A stretch of DNA of 17,200 bases from JACAEY01 sp049700155 (GCA_049700155.1 JBNAVX010000052.1:1-17200), one strand, 5' to 3'. Positions 1-5,790 are shown, numbered from the stretch's first letter. A program made the numbers and translations. The notes: generated by a model from the letters alone, not told the origin.

Positions 1-27
1 CGGGGCATTCTGGCAGTTTTCGTAAAT

Positions 28-155
28 GGCAGATGCAGTATTCTCGCTCATTCTCAGCTCGATTAAGATCGAGCCTCCGAGGTAAATTCTTTCTTCGAAA
101 GAATTTAAATCCGCTCAAACACTGTATCTGCCAAAAATTTTATGAATAATATGGG
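28..155 (+). repeat. Palindromic MITE-like repeat, copy A
   Basis: First of three copies of a 115-150 bp non-coding element (others at 3350-3498 and 6571-6695). The ends carry an imperfect inverted repeat: GGCAGATGCAGT at 28-39 answers ACTGTATCTGCC at 121-132. Two hairpins lie between. One has arms GCTCGAT/ATCGAGC (57-63/68-74) with a 4-nt loop. The other has arms AAATTCTTTC/GAAAGAATTT (84-93/97-106) with a 3-nt loop. Positions 42-155 match 6582-6695 with only three substitutions (56, 76, 120). No open reading frame of note lies inside. The copy ends 36 bp before the gene at 192. Confidence 0.85.
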
Positions 156-191
156 TCAGAAGTAATCGTCAGCTTTTGTTAAAATCCAAAT

Positions 192-431
192 ATGTCTGAT
201 AAAAAAATTGAGGTAGAAGCTTATTCTGGATATAAAGGTGAAGAATTGCCGAGATTATTAATCATTGACTATAAAAAGATTATAGTTAATCAAATATTGA
301 AGATGTGGATTGAGGAAAGACAGAGGGATAAGAAGAGGAGACGATATTTTGAAGTTAAAGGTAGTAACGGTGTCAGATATAAGATATATTTTGATGAAGA
401 TATAAATGAATGGTTTCTTTCTAAAGGATGA
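192..431 (+). CDS. Small conserved hypothetical protein (possibly DUF6504-like)
   Basis: A 79-residue, highly charged protein with no signal peptide or membrane segment, so probably cytoplasmic. Its layout is an N-terminal EAYSGYKGEELPR stretch, a hydrophobic strand, a basic stretch (residues 43-51), then alternating strands ending in NEWFL. This resembles small cytoplasmic proteins of Nitrospirota and Desulfobacterota and may belong to the DUF6504 group; that link is from memory of the pattern only. No clear Shine-Dalgarno sequence precedes the ATG at 192. Its stop (429-431) lies one base before the downstream methyltransferase start, so the two are probably cotranscribed and translationally coupled. 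Repeat copy A lies just upstream and may hold its promoter. Function unknown. Confidence 0.65.
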   Translation: MSDKKIEVEAYSGYKGEELPRLLIIDYKKIIVNQILKMWIEERQRDKKRRRYFEVKGSNGVRYKIYFDEDINEWFLSKG

Positions 432-432
432 T

Positions 433-1548
433 ATGAATATCCTCAGGCAAAAGATTATTGAGAAAATAAATGAAGAAGGTCCGATTACCTTCGAAAAATT
501 TATGGAGATGGCACTTTATGAGCCTGGACTCGGATATTATTCGTCTAAAAAGACTGAGATAGGGAAATCAGGTGATTTCTATACCAGTACCCACCTCCAC
601 TATGCCTTTGGTGCAATGATAGGAAGACAGATTTTAGAAATGTGGGAGATTATGGGGAGACCAAAAGATTTTTATATTATCGAAATTGGAGCAGGTGCTG
701 GATATATGTGCAAAGATATACTTGACTACTTTAATAAAATATTCCTCAAAAATATCTCATATGTGATAGTAGAGAATAATCCTTTCATGAAAAATAAACA
801 GATGGAATTACTTGAGGTTCATTTAGATAAAATAGAATGGGTTTCTTCCCTGAATGAGCTGAATAATTTTAAAGGATGTATTGTTTCAAATGAGCTACTT
901 GATGCCTTTCCTGTCCATCTTGTTGAAATGGAAGATGAACTCAAAGAGATATTTGTATCTGTAGATAAGGATATTTTCATTGAAATTAAAAAAAGTCCCA
1001 GCACACCTGCATTAACAGATTATCTGAAGGAGTTTTCTATAAAGCTCCCAAGAGGATACAGGACAGAGATTAACCTCAGGATAAAGGATTGGTTAAGGAC
1101 TTTAAATGAAATCCTTTTTGAAGGTTTTGTTATGACAATAGATTATGGTTATTCTGCTATGGATTATTACAGTGAGGAGAGAAATAGAGGAACGTTACTC
1201 TGTTATCATAAACATAAATTAGTAGAAGACCCATATATTAATATCGGAGAACAAGATATAACTGCTCATGTAAATTTTTCTTCTGTAAAAAAATGGGGAG
1301 AAGAGATTGGATTGAAGACCGTGGGTTTCTGTCAACAAGGGGCGTTTCTTATTTCTCTGGGAATAGATGAGATAATTCAGGAATTATATAATAAATCTTC
1401 TGATTACCTTTTTGAGGTTGCGAAGATTAAGAGATTAATTTTTCCAGGAACTCTTGGTGAATCACATAAAGTTTTAGTCCAGTATAAGGGAAACGGTTTC
1501 CCAAGTTTAAAGGGATTTTCAATGAAAAATCAGGCAGACAGACTATAG
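433..1548 (+). CDS. SAM-dependent methyltransferase, MidA/NDUFAF7 family (DUF185, COG1565)
   Basis: A 371-residue class I methyltransferase of the MidA/NDUFAF7 family; the mitochondrial member methylates an arginine of a complex I subunit, while bacterial targets are less clear. Family landmarks are MALYEPGLGYYSS (residues 26-38), GDFYTSTHLHYAFG (47-60), the AdoMet-binding loop EIGAGAG (84-90), SNELLDAFPVHLVE and the TIDYGY strand. The ATG at 433 is preferred over the in-frame ATG at 406. AAAGGA at 423-428 sits five bases before it, the first residues (ILRQKIIEKINEEGPITF) match the family start, and the earlier start would overlap the preceding gene. The 3' end overlaps the convergent gene (ends 1530) by 19 bp, leaving no room for a conventional terminator. 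Confidence 0.9.
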   Translation: MNILRQKIIEKINEEGPITFEKFMEMALYEPGLGYYSSKKTEIGKSGDFYTSTHLHYAFGAMIGRQILEMWEIMGRPKDFYIIEIGAGAGYMCKDILDYFNKIFLKNISYVIVENNPFMKNKQMELLEVHLDKIEWVSSLNELNNFKGCIVSNELLDAFPVHLVEMEDELKEIFVSVDKDIFIEIKKSPSTPALTDYLKEFSIKLPRGYRTEINLRIKDWLRTLNEILFEGFVMTIDYGYSAMDYYSEERNRGTLLCYHKHKLVEDPYINIGEQDITAHVNFSSVKKWGEEIGLKTVGFCQQGAFLISLGIDEIIQELYNKSSDYLFEVAKIKRLIFPGTLGESHKVLVQYKGNGFPSLKGFSMKNQADRL

Positions 1549-2294
1549 GATTTCAGCCTTTCAAGGCTTTTTAAGACATCTTCAGGGGTATGTGCTTCAA
1601 GTGTATATAATATGTCTTTAGCTATTAGAGTAGAAAACAAAGTATTAAAATCAAATGTCCCATCTCCAATCGCTTTATGTTCATCTAAATTTTTATTGTT
1701 ATCATGTAAATGAAGTTCTATTATGTAAGGGTAAAGTTGGTTTAGCCATTCTTTAAGAGGAGTTTTTGAAAAGAGATTGAAATGCCCTGTATCAAAGCAT
1801 ATTCCAAAGTTTTGTGAACCTATATTTTCCATAAGGACTCTTAGATTTGTTGGCTCATCCTCAAAGATATTTTCTATGGCTATTTTTATGTTCTTTTCTT
1901 TAGCTTTTGGTAATAAATGGTTCCATGTTACCAGACTCCCTTCAAGCCATTTATCAATCCTGTGTGAATATTTCCATTTTTCATATCCAGAGTGAAAGAC
2001 TATTACAGATGGTTTTAATATTTCTGCTATGTCAAAGATATTCAGAAACCTTTCTATAGTGACAGCCCTTATTTTTAAATCTAAGGCACCCGGCGATAAG
2101 TCCATAAAAGGTCCATGAATAGAAAGTGATGGATTGTGGTCGAGTTTCTCCTTGAGTTTTATCACATCTGATTCTTTTAAATTATCAAGTGCATGAGCAG
2201 AAAAATATATCTCAAGATTGAGCTGTTGTTCTCTAATAAAAGGGAGATACTTTTCTACCTTTTTGTAAGGAATATGGATATGCGGATCTGTCAT
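1530..2294 (-). CDS. Sugar phosphate isomerase/epimerase-like TIM-barrel protein (AP endonuclease family 2)
   Basis: A 254-residue protein of the xylose-isomerase-like TIM-barrel superfamily (AP2Ec, PF01261), which includes sugar epimerases and endonuclease IV. Candidate metal-ligand motifs appear in the expected order: HIHIPY near the start, SIHGPFMDL, VFHSGYEKWK, AIENIFEDEP, GICFDTGHFNLF, ELHLHDNNKNLDEHKAIGDGTFDF and TLEAHTPE at the end. The HLHDN and GDGTFDF motifs are typical of the isomerase/epimerase branch rather than true endonuclease IV, but the substrate cannot be read from sequence. Its ATG overlaps the stop of the FmdB gene by one base (TAATG), so the two are translationally coupled; no strong ribosome site of its own is visible. 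It overlaps the MidA-family gene tail to tail. Confidence 0.85.
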   Translation of the reverse strand: MTDPHIHIPYKKVEKYLPFIREQQLNLEIYFSAHALDNLKESDVIKLKEKLDHNPSLSIHGPFMDLSPGALDLKIRAVTIERFLNIFDIAEILKPSVIVFHSGYEKWKYSHRIDKWLEGSLVTWNHLLPKAKEKNIKIAIENIFEDEPTNLRVLMENIGSQNFGICFDTGHFNLFSKTPLKEWLNQLYPYIIELHLHDNNKNLDEHKAIGDGTFDFNTLFSTLIAKDILYTLEAHTPEDVLKSLERLKSYSLSA

Positions 2295-2554
2295 TACTTT
2301 TTTGCAGTAGTATCTGCCTTTGTATCAGTCTTTGTTTCGGTCTTCCCTTCAGCGTCTTTTGCTTTCCTTCTCTCAGGTGAGGCATAATCTGTTACATACC
2401 ATCCTGTACCTTTCAGGATAAAGGAAGAATGGGATATTAATTTGTGAACATGTCCACCACATTCAGGACATATACACAAAGGTTCATCACTGAATCTTTG
2501 CATTAATTCATAATGTTTTCCACAACTCGGACATTCATACTCATATATTGGCAT
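2294..2554 (-). CDS. FmdB family zinc ribbon protein
   Basis: An 86-residue protein with the FmdB/CxxC_CXXC_SSSS signature: MPIYEYECPSCGK at the N-terminus, cysteine pairs C8-C11 and C29-C32 forming a zinc ribbon, then the HKLISHSSFILKGTGWYVTDY segment. The C-terminal 25 or so residues are low-complexity and rich in Lys, Thr, Asp and Ala, as is common in the family. FmdB was named as a putative regulator of formamidase genes, but the general role is unsettled. A strong GGAGGAGG ribosome site lies about 11 bases before the ATG, and an extended -10 promoter (2580-2588) lies just upstream. It is the first gene of a two-gene unit with the TIM-barrel protein. Confidence 0.9.
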   Translation of the reverse strand: MPIYEYECPSCGKHYELMQRFSDEPLCICPECGGHVHKLISHSSFILKGTGWYVTDYASPERRKAKDAEGKTETKTDTKADTTAKK

Positions 2555-2579
2555 ATCTCATTACCTCCTCCAAAAAATT

Positions 2580-2588
2580 ATTATAGCA
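2580..2588 (-). promoter_or_regulatory. Extended -10 promoter for the fmdB-like gene
   Basis: On the minus strand this reads TGCTATAAT, a perfect TGN-TATAAT extended -10. It lies 25 bases upstream of the ATG at 2554, so the transcript would have a leader of roughly 20 nt containing the GGAGG ribosome site. No good -35 box is visible at 16-18 bp, which extended -10 promoters can tolerate. Prediction from sequence only. Confidence 0.5.
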
Positions 2589-2641
2589 CATTTTCTATCT
2601 TCTATCGGCAAATTTGTGTTATCAGAATTATGTATATTTTA

Positions 2642-2681
2642 TTTGCACTTCTGAAATAATAATTTCTTTGTATAGTGCAAA
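2642..2681. promoter_or_regulatory. Long-spaced inverted repeat, possible operator
   Basis: TTTGCACT at 2642-2649 is an exact inverted repeat of AGTGCAAA at 2674-2681, separated by 24 AT-rich bases. It lies in the divergent intergenic region between the fmdB-like gene (starting leftward at 2554) and the cysteine-rich gene (starting rightward at 2986). It could bind a dimeric regulator across about three helical turns, or fold as an RNA stem. Chance occurrence is possible. Confidence 0.3.
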
Positions 2682-2733
2682 CTTGTCCATCTAAATTAAT
2701 TTTTTAGAAAAACCTGCGTATCATTTTCTACAC

Positions 2734-2787
2734 ACCCCTACACCCCTCTTTTTAGAGGAGAAAGGGTTAAGAGGGGATTAAAGGGGT
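2734..2787. repeat. Nested C-rich/G-rich inverted repeat
   Basis: A run of C-rich blocks on the left is mirrored by G-rich blocks on the right. ACCCCT (2734-2739) pairs with AGGGGT (2782-2787), and CCCCTCTT (2743-2750) pairs with AAGAGGGG (2769-2776). A competing small hairpin, CCTCT/AGAGG with a TTTT loop, lies at 2745-2758. The region is the only GC-rich island in the 2555-2985 intergenic gap. It sits between divergent genes, so it is not placed as a terminator for either. It resembles short non-coding intergenic repeat debris; function unknown. Confidence 0.5.
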
Positions 2788-2872
2788 ATGTTAGGTTATT
2801 TTATGAAATTAGATTATTTTGGATTGCAATGTATATAGTGAATATCTCTCTGATTTGATGATATACTTATTT

Positions 2873-2895
2873 TGAAGGAAATTTTATTTCCTTCA
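2873..2895. promoter_or_regulatory. Perfect hairpin/palindrome upstream of the cysteine-rich gene
   Basis: TGAAGGAAAT (2873-2882) and ATTTCCTTCA (2886-2895) form a perfect 10-bp inverted repeat around a 3-nt TTT centre. There is no T-tract, so it is not a normal terminator. It lies about 90 bp before the ATG at 2986 and could be an operator or a leader stem. The rest of the 2555-2985 gap is AT-rich with no gene visible. Confidence 0.4.
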
Positions 2896-2985
2896 TGACT
2901 CACTTCTAAGCGTTATTTGCTCTTACTAATAAAGTATAAGGTGAGTCTTTGTTTTTATTTATCACGGAAATGGAGATGCTTCTTT

Positions 2986-3336
2986 ATGTTTAAAAAGGAA
3001 GACCTCAAGAGGAGACTCTGTTTAAAATTCTGTCCATATTATAAACCTGATAAAAATCAAGAACTTGCCTGTATGGGTTATTATGTTGTGGAAGATTTGT
3101 TCAAAAAAGGTAACAGGATAATCTTCAGAAAGATGAGAAGAAATGCCCGTGAAGAAATAAAAGAAAAATTGAAGAAAGAGATGTGCATTTACTGTCCTTT
3201 TTATGAAAGTGACTGTGATTTTATTCAGCAAGAAGGTTATTTTTCTCCATGCGGAGGATTCATATTATTGGGAATTCTTCTTGAATCAAATTTAATTTCT
3301 TTTGATGATATTATCAGAAGTGTAAATAAAGCTTGA
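2986..3336 (+). CDS. Small cysteine-rich protein with internal duplication, unknown function
   Basis: A 116-residue protein whose seven cysteines fall in two similar blocks. Block 1 (residues 12-39) has C12-x3-C16-PYY and C29-M-G-Y. Block 2 (67-100) has C67-x2-C70-PFY, C77 and C89-G-G-F. A basic, helical stretch (46-65, rich in Arg, Lys and Glu) joins them. The repeated CP[YF]Y followed by C-[MG]-G-[YF] plus a hydrophobic segment suggests tandem duplication of a metal- or Fe-S-binding unit; no named family is recognised. The start at 2986 is chosen because GGAG (2972-2975) precedes it. The longer in-frame ATG at 2917 adds a hydrophobic 23-residue leader lacking a ribosome site. There is no membrane segment. 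It stands alone between a divergent gene pair and repeat copy B. Confidence 0.7.
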   Translation: MFKKEDLKRRLCLKFCPYYKPDKNQELACMGYYVVEDLFKKGNRIIFRKMRRNAREEIKEKLKKEMCIYCPFYESDCDFIQQEGYFSPCGGFILLGILLESNLISFDDIIRSVNKA

Positions 3337-3349
3337 TTAATGTATAGTT

Positions 3350-3498
3350 CATATTATTCATAAAATCTTTGGCAGATGCAGCGTTTGAGTGGATTTAAAT
3401 TCTTTCTAAGAAAGAATTTACCTCGGAGGCTCGATTTTAATTGAGCCGAGAATGAGCGAAAATACTGTATCTTCCAGTCGCTCATAAATTTTATGAAT
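3350..3498 (-). repeat. Palindromic MITE-like repeat, copy B (inverted)
   Basis: Reverse-oriented and the most complete copy. It keeps a perfect 11-bp outer inverted repeat, ATTCATAAAAT (3356-3366) and ATTTTATGAAT (3488-3498), and the inner GGCAGATGCAG (3371-3381) versus CTGTATCTTCC arms. Its central hairpins are TAAATTCTTTC/GAAAGAATTTA-like and CTCGGAGGCTCGAT/ATTGAGCCGAG-like. It differs from copies A and C at more positions than they differ from each other, but compensating changes keep some arms paired (TCGAT...ATTGA). It fills most of the gap between the cysteine-rich gene and the nitroreductase gene. It could also act as a terminator-like structure for the upstream gene. Confidence 0.85.
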
Positions 3499-3543
3499 TA
3501 AATAGATTAAGAAGACTTATATTTTTAGAAAAGGAGGTCTCTT

Positions 3544-4179
3544 ATGGATGTAATTCAGGCAATAAAAGAAAGGCGTTCTATAAATTTTTTTGAACCAGAT
3601 AAAGAAATCCCTGATGAAAAACTTATAGAACTCCTTGAGATTGCTAATCTATCTCCTTCTTCTTTTAATCTTCAACCATGGAAAGTAATAGTAGTAAAAG
3701 ACCCTGAAAGAAAAAAGATCTTGAAGCGATGTGCTTTCAACCAGCCCAAGGTTATTGAGGCATCAGTTGTCCTTATTATGATTGCAGATCCAAAAGCTGT
3801 AGAAGAAAATATTGAAAAGGTGCTTGATAGCTGGCAGGAAATTGGGTATATGAAACCTGATATGAGGAGCAGTTATATAGAGATGGCAAAAAGCCTTTAT
3901 GGTTCAGAAGATAGCATCAAAAGAAAGATTTTTGCTGTTAAGAATACATCTTTATTTGCTATGAACCTTATGATTTCAGCTAAAGGGCTTGGACTTGAGA
4001 CACACCCTATGGATGGATTTGATGAAGAGTGTATAAAAAAGGAGTTTGACATCCCATCAGATAAAATAATCCCAATGCTTATTGCAGTAGGATACCTGAA
4101 GTCTGGTGTAACATTATTACCAAGGGCATTCAGAAGAACACTTCATGATTTTGTATATTCTGAAAAATATCATGGATAA
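3544..4179 (+). CDS. Nitroreductase family protein
   Basis: A 211-residue FMN-dependent nitroreductase-fold protein that would reduce nitro, quinone or related substrates with NAD(P)H in the cytoplasm. It begins with MDVIQAIKERRSI, whose RRS motif contacts the FMN phosphate, followed by SPSSFNLQPWKVIVV, the conserved SxxN-QPW FMN-binding strand. A central region around NTSLFAMNLMISAKGLGLETHPM is the FMN-binding helix and GLG loop typical of the family. The C-terminal RAFRRTLHDFVYSEKY tail follows the subunit-exchange pattern. A strong AAAGGAGGT ribosome site lies just before the ATG. It is a single gene flanked by repeat copy B and a perfect palindrome at 4185-4208. The exact substrate cannot be assigned. 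Confidence 0.9.
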   Translation: MDVIQAIKERRSINFFEPDKEIPDEKLIELLEIANLSPSSFNLQPWKVIVVKDPERKKILKRCAFNQPKVIEASVVLIMIADPKAVEENIEKVLDSWQEIGYMKPDMRSSYIEMAKSLYGSEDSIKRKIFAVKNTSLFAMNLMISAKGLGLETHPMDGFDEECIKKEFDIPSDKIIPMLIAVGYLKSGVTLLPRAFRRTLHDFVYSEKYHG

Positions 4180-4184
4180 CTACA

Positions 4185-4208
4185 TTTTGTAGGATAAATC
4201 CTACAAAA
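4185..4208. promoter_or_regulatory. Perfect 11-bp palindrome between nitroreductase and sodB
   Basis: TTTTGTAGGAT (4185-4195) and ATCCTACAAAA (4198-4208) are exact inverted repeats around AA. The stem lies five bases after the nitroreductase stop. On the plus strand it is followed by A residues and preceded by T residues, so it is not a canonical terminator. It may still stabilise the mRNA end, act as an operator for the sodB promoter downstream, or be a short repeat. Confidence 0.45.
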
Positions 4209-4244
4209 AAATCAGAATTTTACTGATACTTTAAATTGTGTCTT

Positions 4245-4255
4245 TGCTATATAAT
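4245..4255 (+). promoter_or_regulatory. Candidate extended -10 promoter for the sodB unit
   Basis: The sequence TGCTATATAAT contains both TATATA with an upstream TG one base away and an overlapping TATAAT at 4250-4255. No convincing -35 box is seen. It is about 60 bp before the sodB ATG at 4315, giving a leader of about 50 nt. AT-rich context makes this a modest prediction. Confidence 0.35.
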
Positions 4256-4314
4256 TTTTTATTAAATGTTTATCTGAAATAAATTATTAGATTCTTAAAA
4301 AGGAGGTAAATTTA

Positions 4315-4893
4315 ATGCCATATGTTGCGAATGATTATTCAAAGCTTATCGGTATGGAAGGTTTAAGTGAGACACTTTTGAAGAACCATTTCGCCCTTTA
4401 TCAGGGATATGTTACTAACACAAATAAGATTCTGGATACTCTTTATCAGATGTTGAAGGAGGGAAAGACAGGTGTCCCTGAATTTGCAGAACTGAGGAGG
4501 AGACTCGGCTGGGAATTTAATGGAATGAGACTACATGAATATTATTTTGAAAACCTTGGTGGAAAGGGAGAAATCGATACAGAAGGGAATCTTTACAAGA
4601 AAATTACTGAGGAATTTGGAACTTATGAAGCCTGGGAAAAAGACTTTAAGGCAGTAGGAACAATGCGAGGCATTGGATGGGCAATTCTATATCATGACAC
4701 AATTAAAGGAAAGCTGATAAATTTCTGGATAAACGAACATGATGTTTCACACCCTTCTGGCTGTATTCCATTGTTAATAATGGATGTATTCGAACATGCT
4801 TATATGATTGACTACGGGTTAAAAAGAACTGATTATATTGAGACTTTTTTTAAGAATATAAACTGGTCTGCTGTAGAAGCAAGACTGAAATAA
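4315..4893 (+). CDS. sodB: Superoxide dismutase (Fe/Mn family)
   Basis: A 192-residue Fe/Mn superoxide dismutase that converts superoxide to oxygen and hydrogen peroxide. The four metal ligands are in place: His25 (KNHFALYQGYV), His74 (MRLHEYYFENLGG), and Asp157 and His161 (MDVFEHAYMIDYG). The helical N-terminal and alpha/beta C-terminal domains have family length. The outer-sphere glutamine expected in classical FeSOD or MnSOD is not seen: position 70 (four before His74) is Gly, and spacing puts His142 where MnSOD has Gln, as I recall for archaeal-type SODs. Metal choice is therefore uncertain; the sodB symbol is by family. A strong AAGGAGGT ribosome site precedes the ATG, and there is no signal peptide, so it is cytoplasmic. 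It is followed at 10 bp by the DsrC-like gene, likely one operon. Confidence 0.92.
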   Translation: MPYVANDYSKLIGMEGLSETLLKNHFALYQGYVTNTNKILDTLYQMLKEGKTGVPEFAELRRRLGWEFNGMRLHEYYFENLGGKGEIDTEGNLYKKITEEFGTYEAWEKDFKAVGTMRGIGWAILYHDTIKGKLINFWINEHDVSHPSGCIPLLIMDVFEHAYMIDYGLKRTDYIETFFKNINWSAVEARLK

Positions 4894-4903
4894 GGAGGGA
4901 AAT

Positions 4904-5257
4904 ATGCCATTTATCGAAGTTGAAGGAAAAAAGATTGAATTAGACGAGGATAATTTTTTAGTTAATTTTGATGATTGGGATGAAAAGGTAGCATGTGCAA
5001 TTGCAGATAGGTTGGGTGTCAGTAATACTTGCCCGCTTACAAAAGAAAAACTTGAGCTTATAAAATTTATGAGGGATTATTATAAAAAATTTAAAGCTTT
5101 CCCTGTTCCTCGTTATATATGTCTTAATGTACATCAACCCAAAAATTGCACTTATGAAGAGTTTTTTGATCCTCTTACAGCATATAAGATTGCAGGTCTT
5201 CCTAAGGTTGTAGCTTATGGAGAAATATTTGATGAAATAAGGAAACTAAAGTTTTAG
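4904..5257 (+). CDS. DsrC/TusE family-like protein lacking both redox cysteines
   Basis: A 117-residue member of the DsrC/TusE/DsvC fold. DsrC carries sulfur as a trisulfide between sulfite reductase and membrane complexes; TusE relays sulfur for tRNA thiolation. Homology shows in DDWDEKVA (23-30), the KLELIKFMRDYYKKF helix (49-63), AFPVPR and the C-terminal arm AYKIAGLPK (93-101). In true DsrC the arm reads ACR/KxAGLPKPTGCV with two cysteines 11 residues apart. Here those positions are Tyr94 and Tyr105, and the arm continues 12 residues further (GEIFDEIRKLKF). Four other cysteines occur (31, 43, 73, 82). It therefore cannot do classical arm chemistry and may be regulatory or structural. AGGAGG lies 5 nt before the ATG; it is linked to sodB by a 10-bp gap. 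Confidence 0.8.
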   Translation: MPFIEVEGKKIELDEDNFLVNFDDWDEKVACAIADRLGVSNTCPLTKEKLELIKFMRDYYKKFKAFPVPRYICLNVHQPKNCTYEEFFDPLTAYKIAGLPKVVAYGEIFDEIRKLKF

Positions 5258-5283
5258 AATGTGTTTTAAAAATAGATAAAAGC

Positions 5284-5790
5284 ATGAAAGCTTTAATTAT
5301 CAGTGCTGATAATTTTGAAGACACAGAACTTCTTACACCGCTATATAGGTTAAAAGAAGAAGGAGTTCATGTAGATATTGCCTCAATAAGAAAAGGAAAG
5401 ATTAAAGGAAAGCATGGCTATGAAGTTAGTGTTGATCTTACTTTGAAAGAGGTAAATCCTGATAATTATGACTTACTTATTTTGCCAGGAGGGAAAGCAC
5501 CTGAAGTTATTAGAAAAGAGAAAGATGCAATCGAGATTGTAAGGCATTTTTTCCAGAAGAACAAACCCGTCTCAGCTATATGTCATGGACCTCAGACATT
5601 GATATCAGCTGGTTTACTCAAAGGAAGACGTGCTACCTGTTATAAATCAGTTGCTCAGGAAATGAAAGAAGCTGGTGCTATATATGAGGATAAAGAGGTC
5701 GTTGTTGATGGTAATCTTGTAACCTCAAGGCAGCCATCTGATTTGCCAGCTTTTTTAAGAGAGACTATGAAGCTTCTTAAGAAAAGATAA
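5284..5790 (+). CDS. DJ-1/PfpI family protein (PfpI/YhbO type)
   Basis: A 168-residue class I glutamine-amidotransferase-like protein of the DJ-1/PfpI superfamily, whose members have been described as intracellular proteases, glyoxalases or protein deglycases. The nucleophile elbow is AICHGPQTLISAGLL with Cys100-His101, and Glu12 (NFEDTELLTPLYRL) is the usual partner acid. LLILPGGKAPE and VVVDGNLVTSRQPSDLPAF complete the family pattern, and the length is normal for PfpI. No strong ribosome site precedes the ATG. It lies 26 bp after the DsrC-like stop and probably belongs to the sodB unit, which would fit a stress-protection role. The biochemical reaction cannot be decided from sequence. Confidence 0.88.
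   Translation: MKALIISADNFEDTELLTPLYRLKEEGVHVDIASIRKGKIKGKHGYEVSVDLTLKEVNPDNYDLLILPGGKAPEVIRKEKDAIEIVRHFFQKNKPVSAICHGPQTLISAGLLKGRRATCYKSVAQEMKEAGAIYEDKEVVVDGNLVTSRQPSDLPAFLRETMKLLKKR

Noticed and set aside
819..1004. Minus-strand ORF inside the MidA-family gene
   Set aside because: It is antisense to a well-supported coding frame, Ser/Leu-rich and lacks any ribosome site; a shadow frame.
4185..4208. Rho-independent terminator after the nitroreductase gene
   Set aside because: The stem is perfect but is followed by A residues and preceded by T residues on the plus strand, the reverse of an intrinsic terminator for that gene; the stem is kept as a palindrome only.
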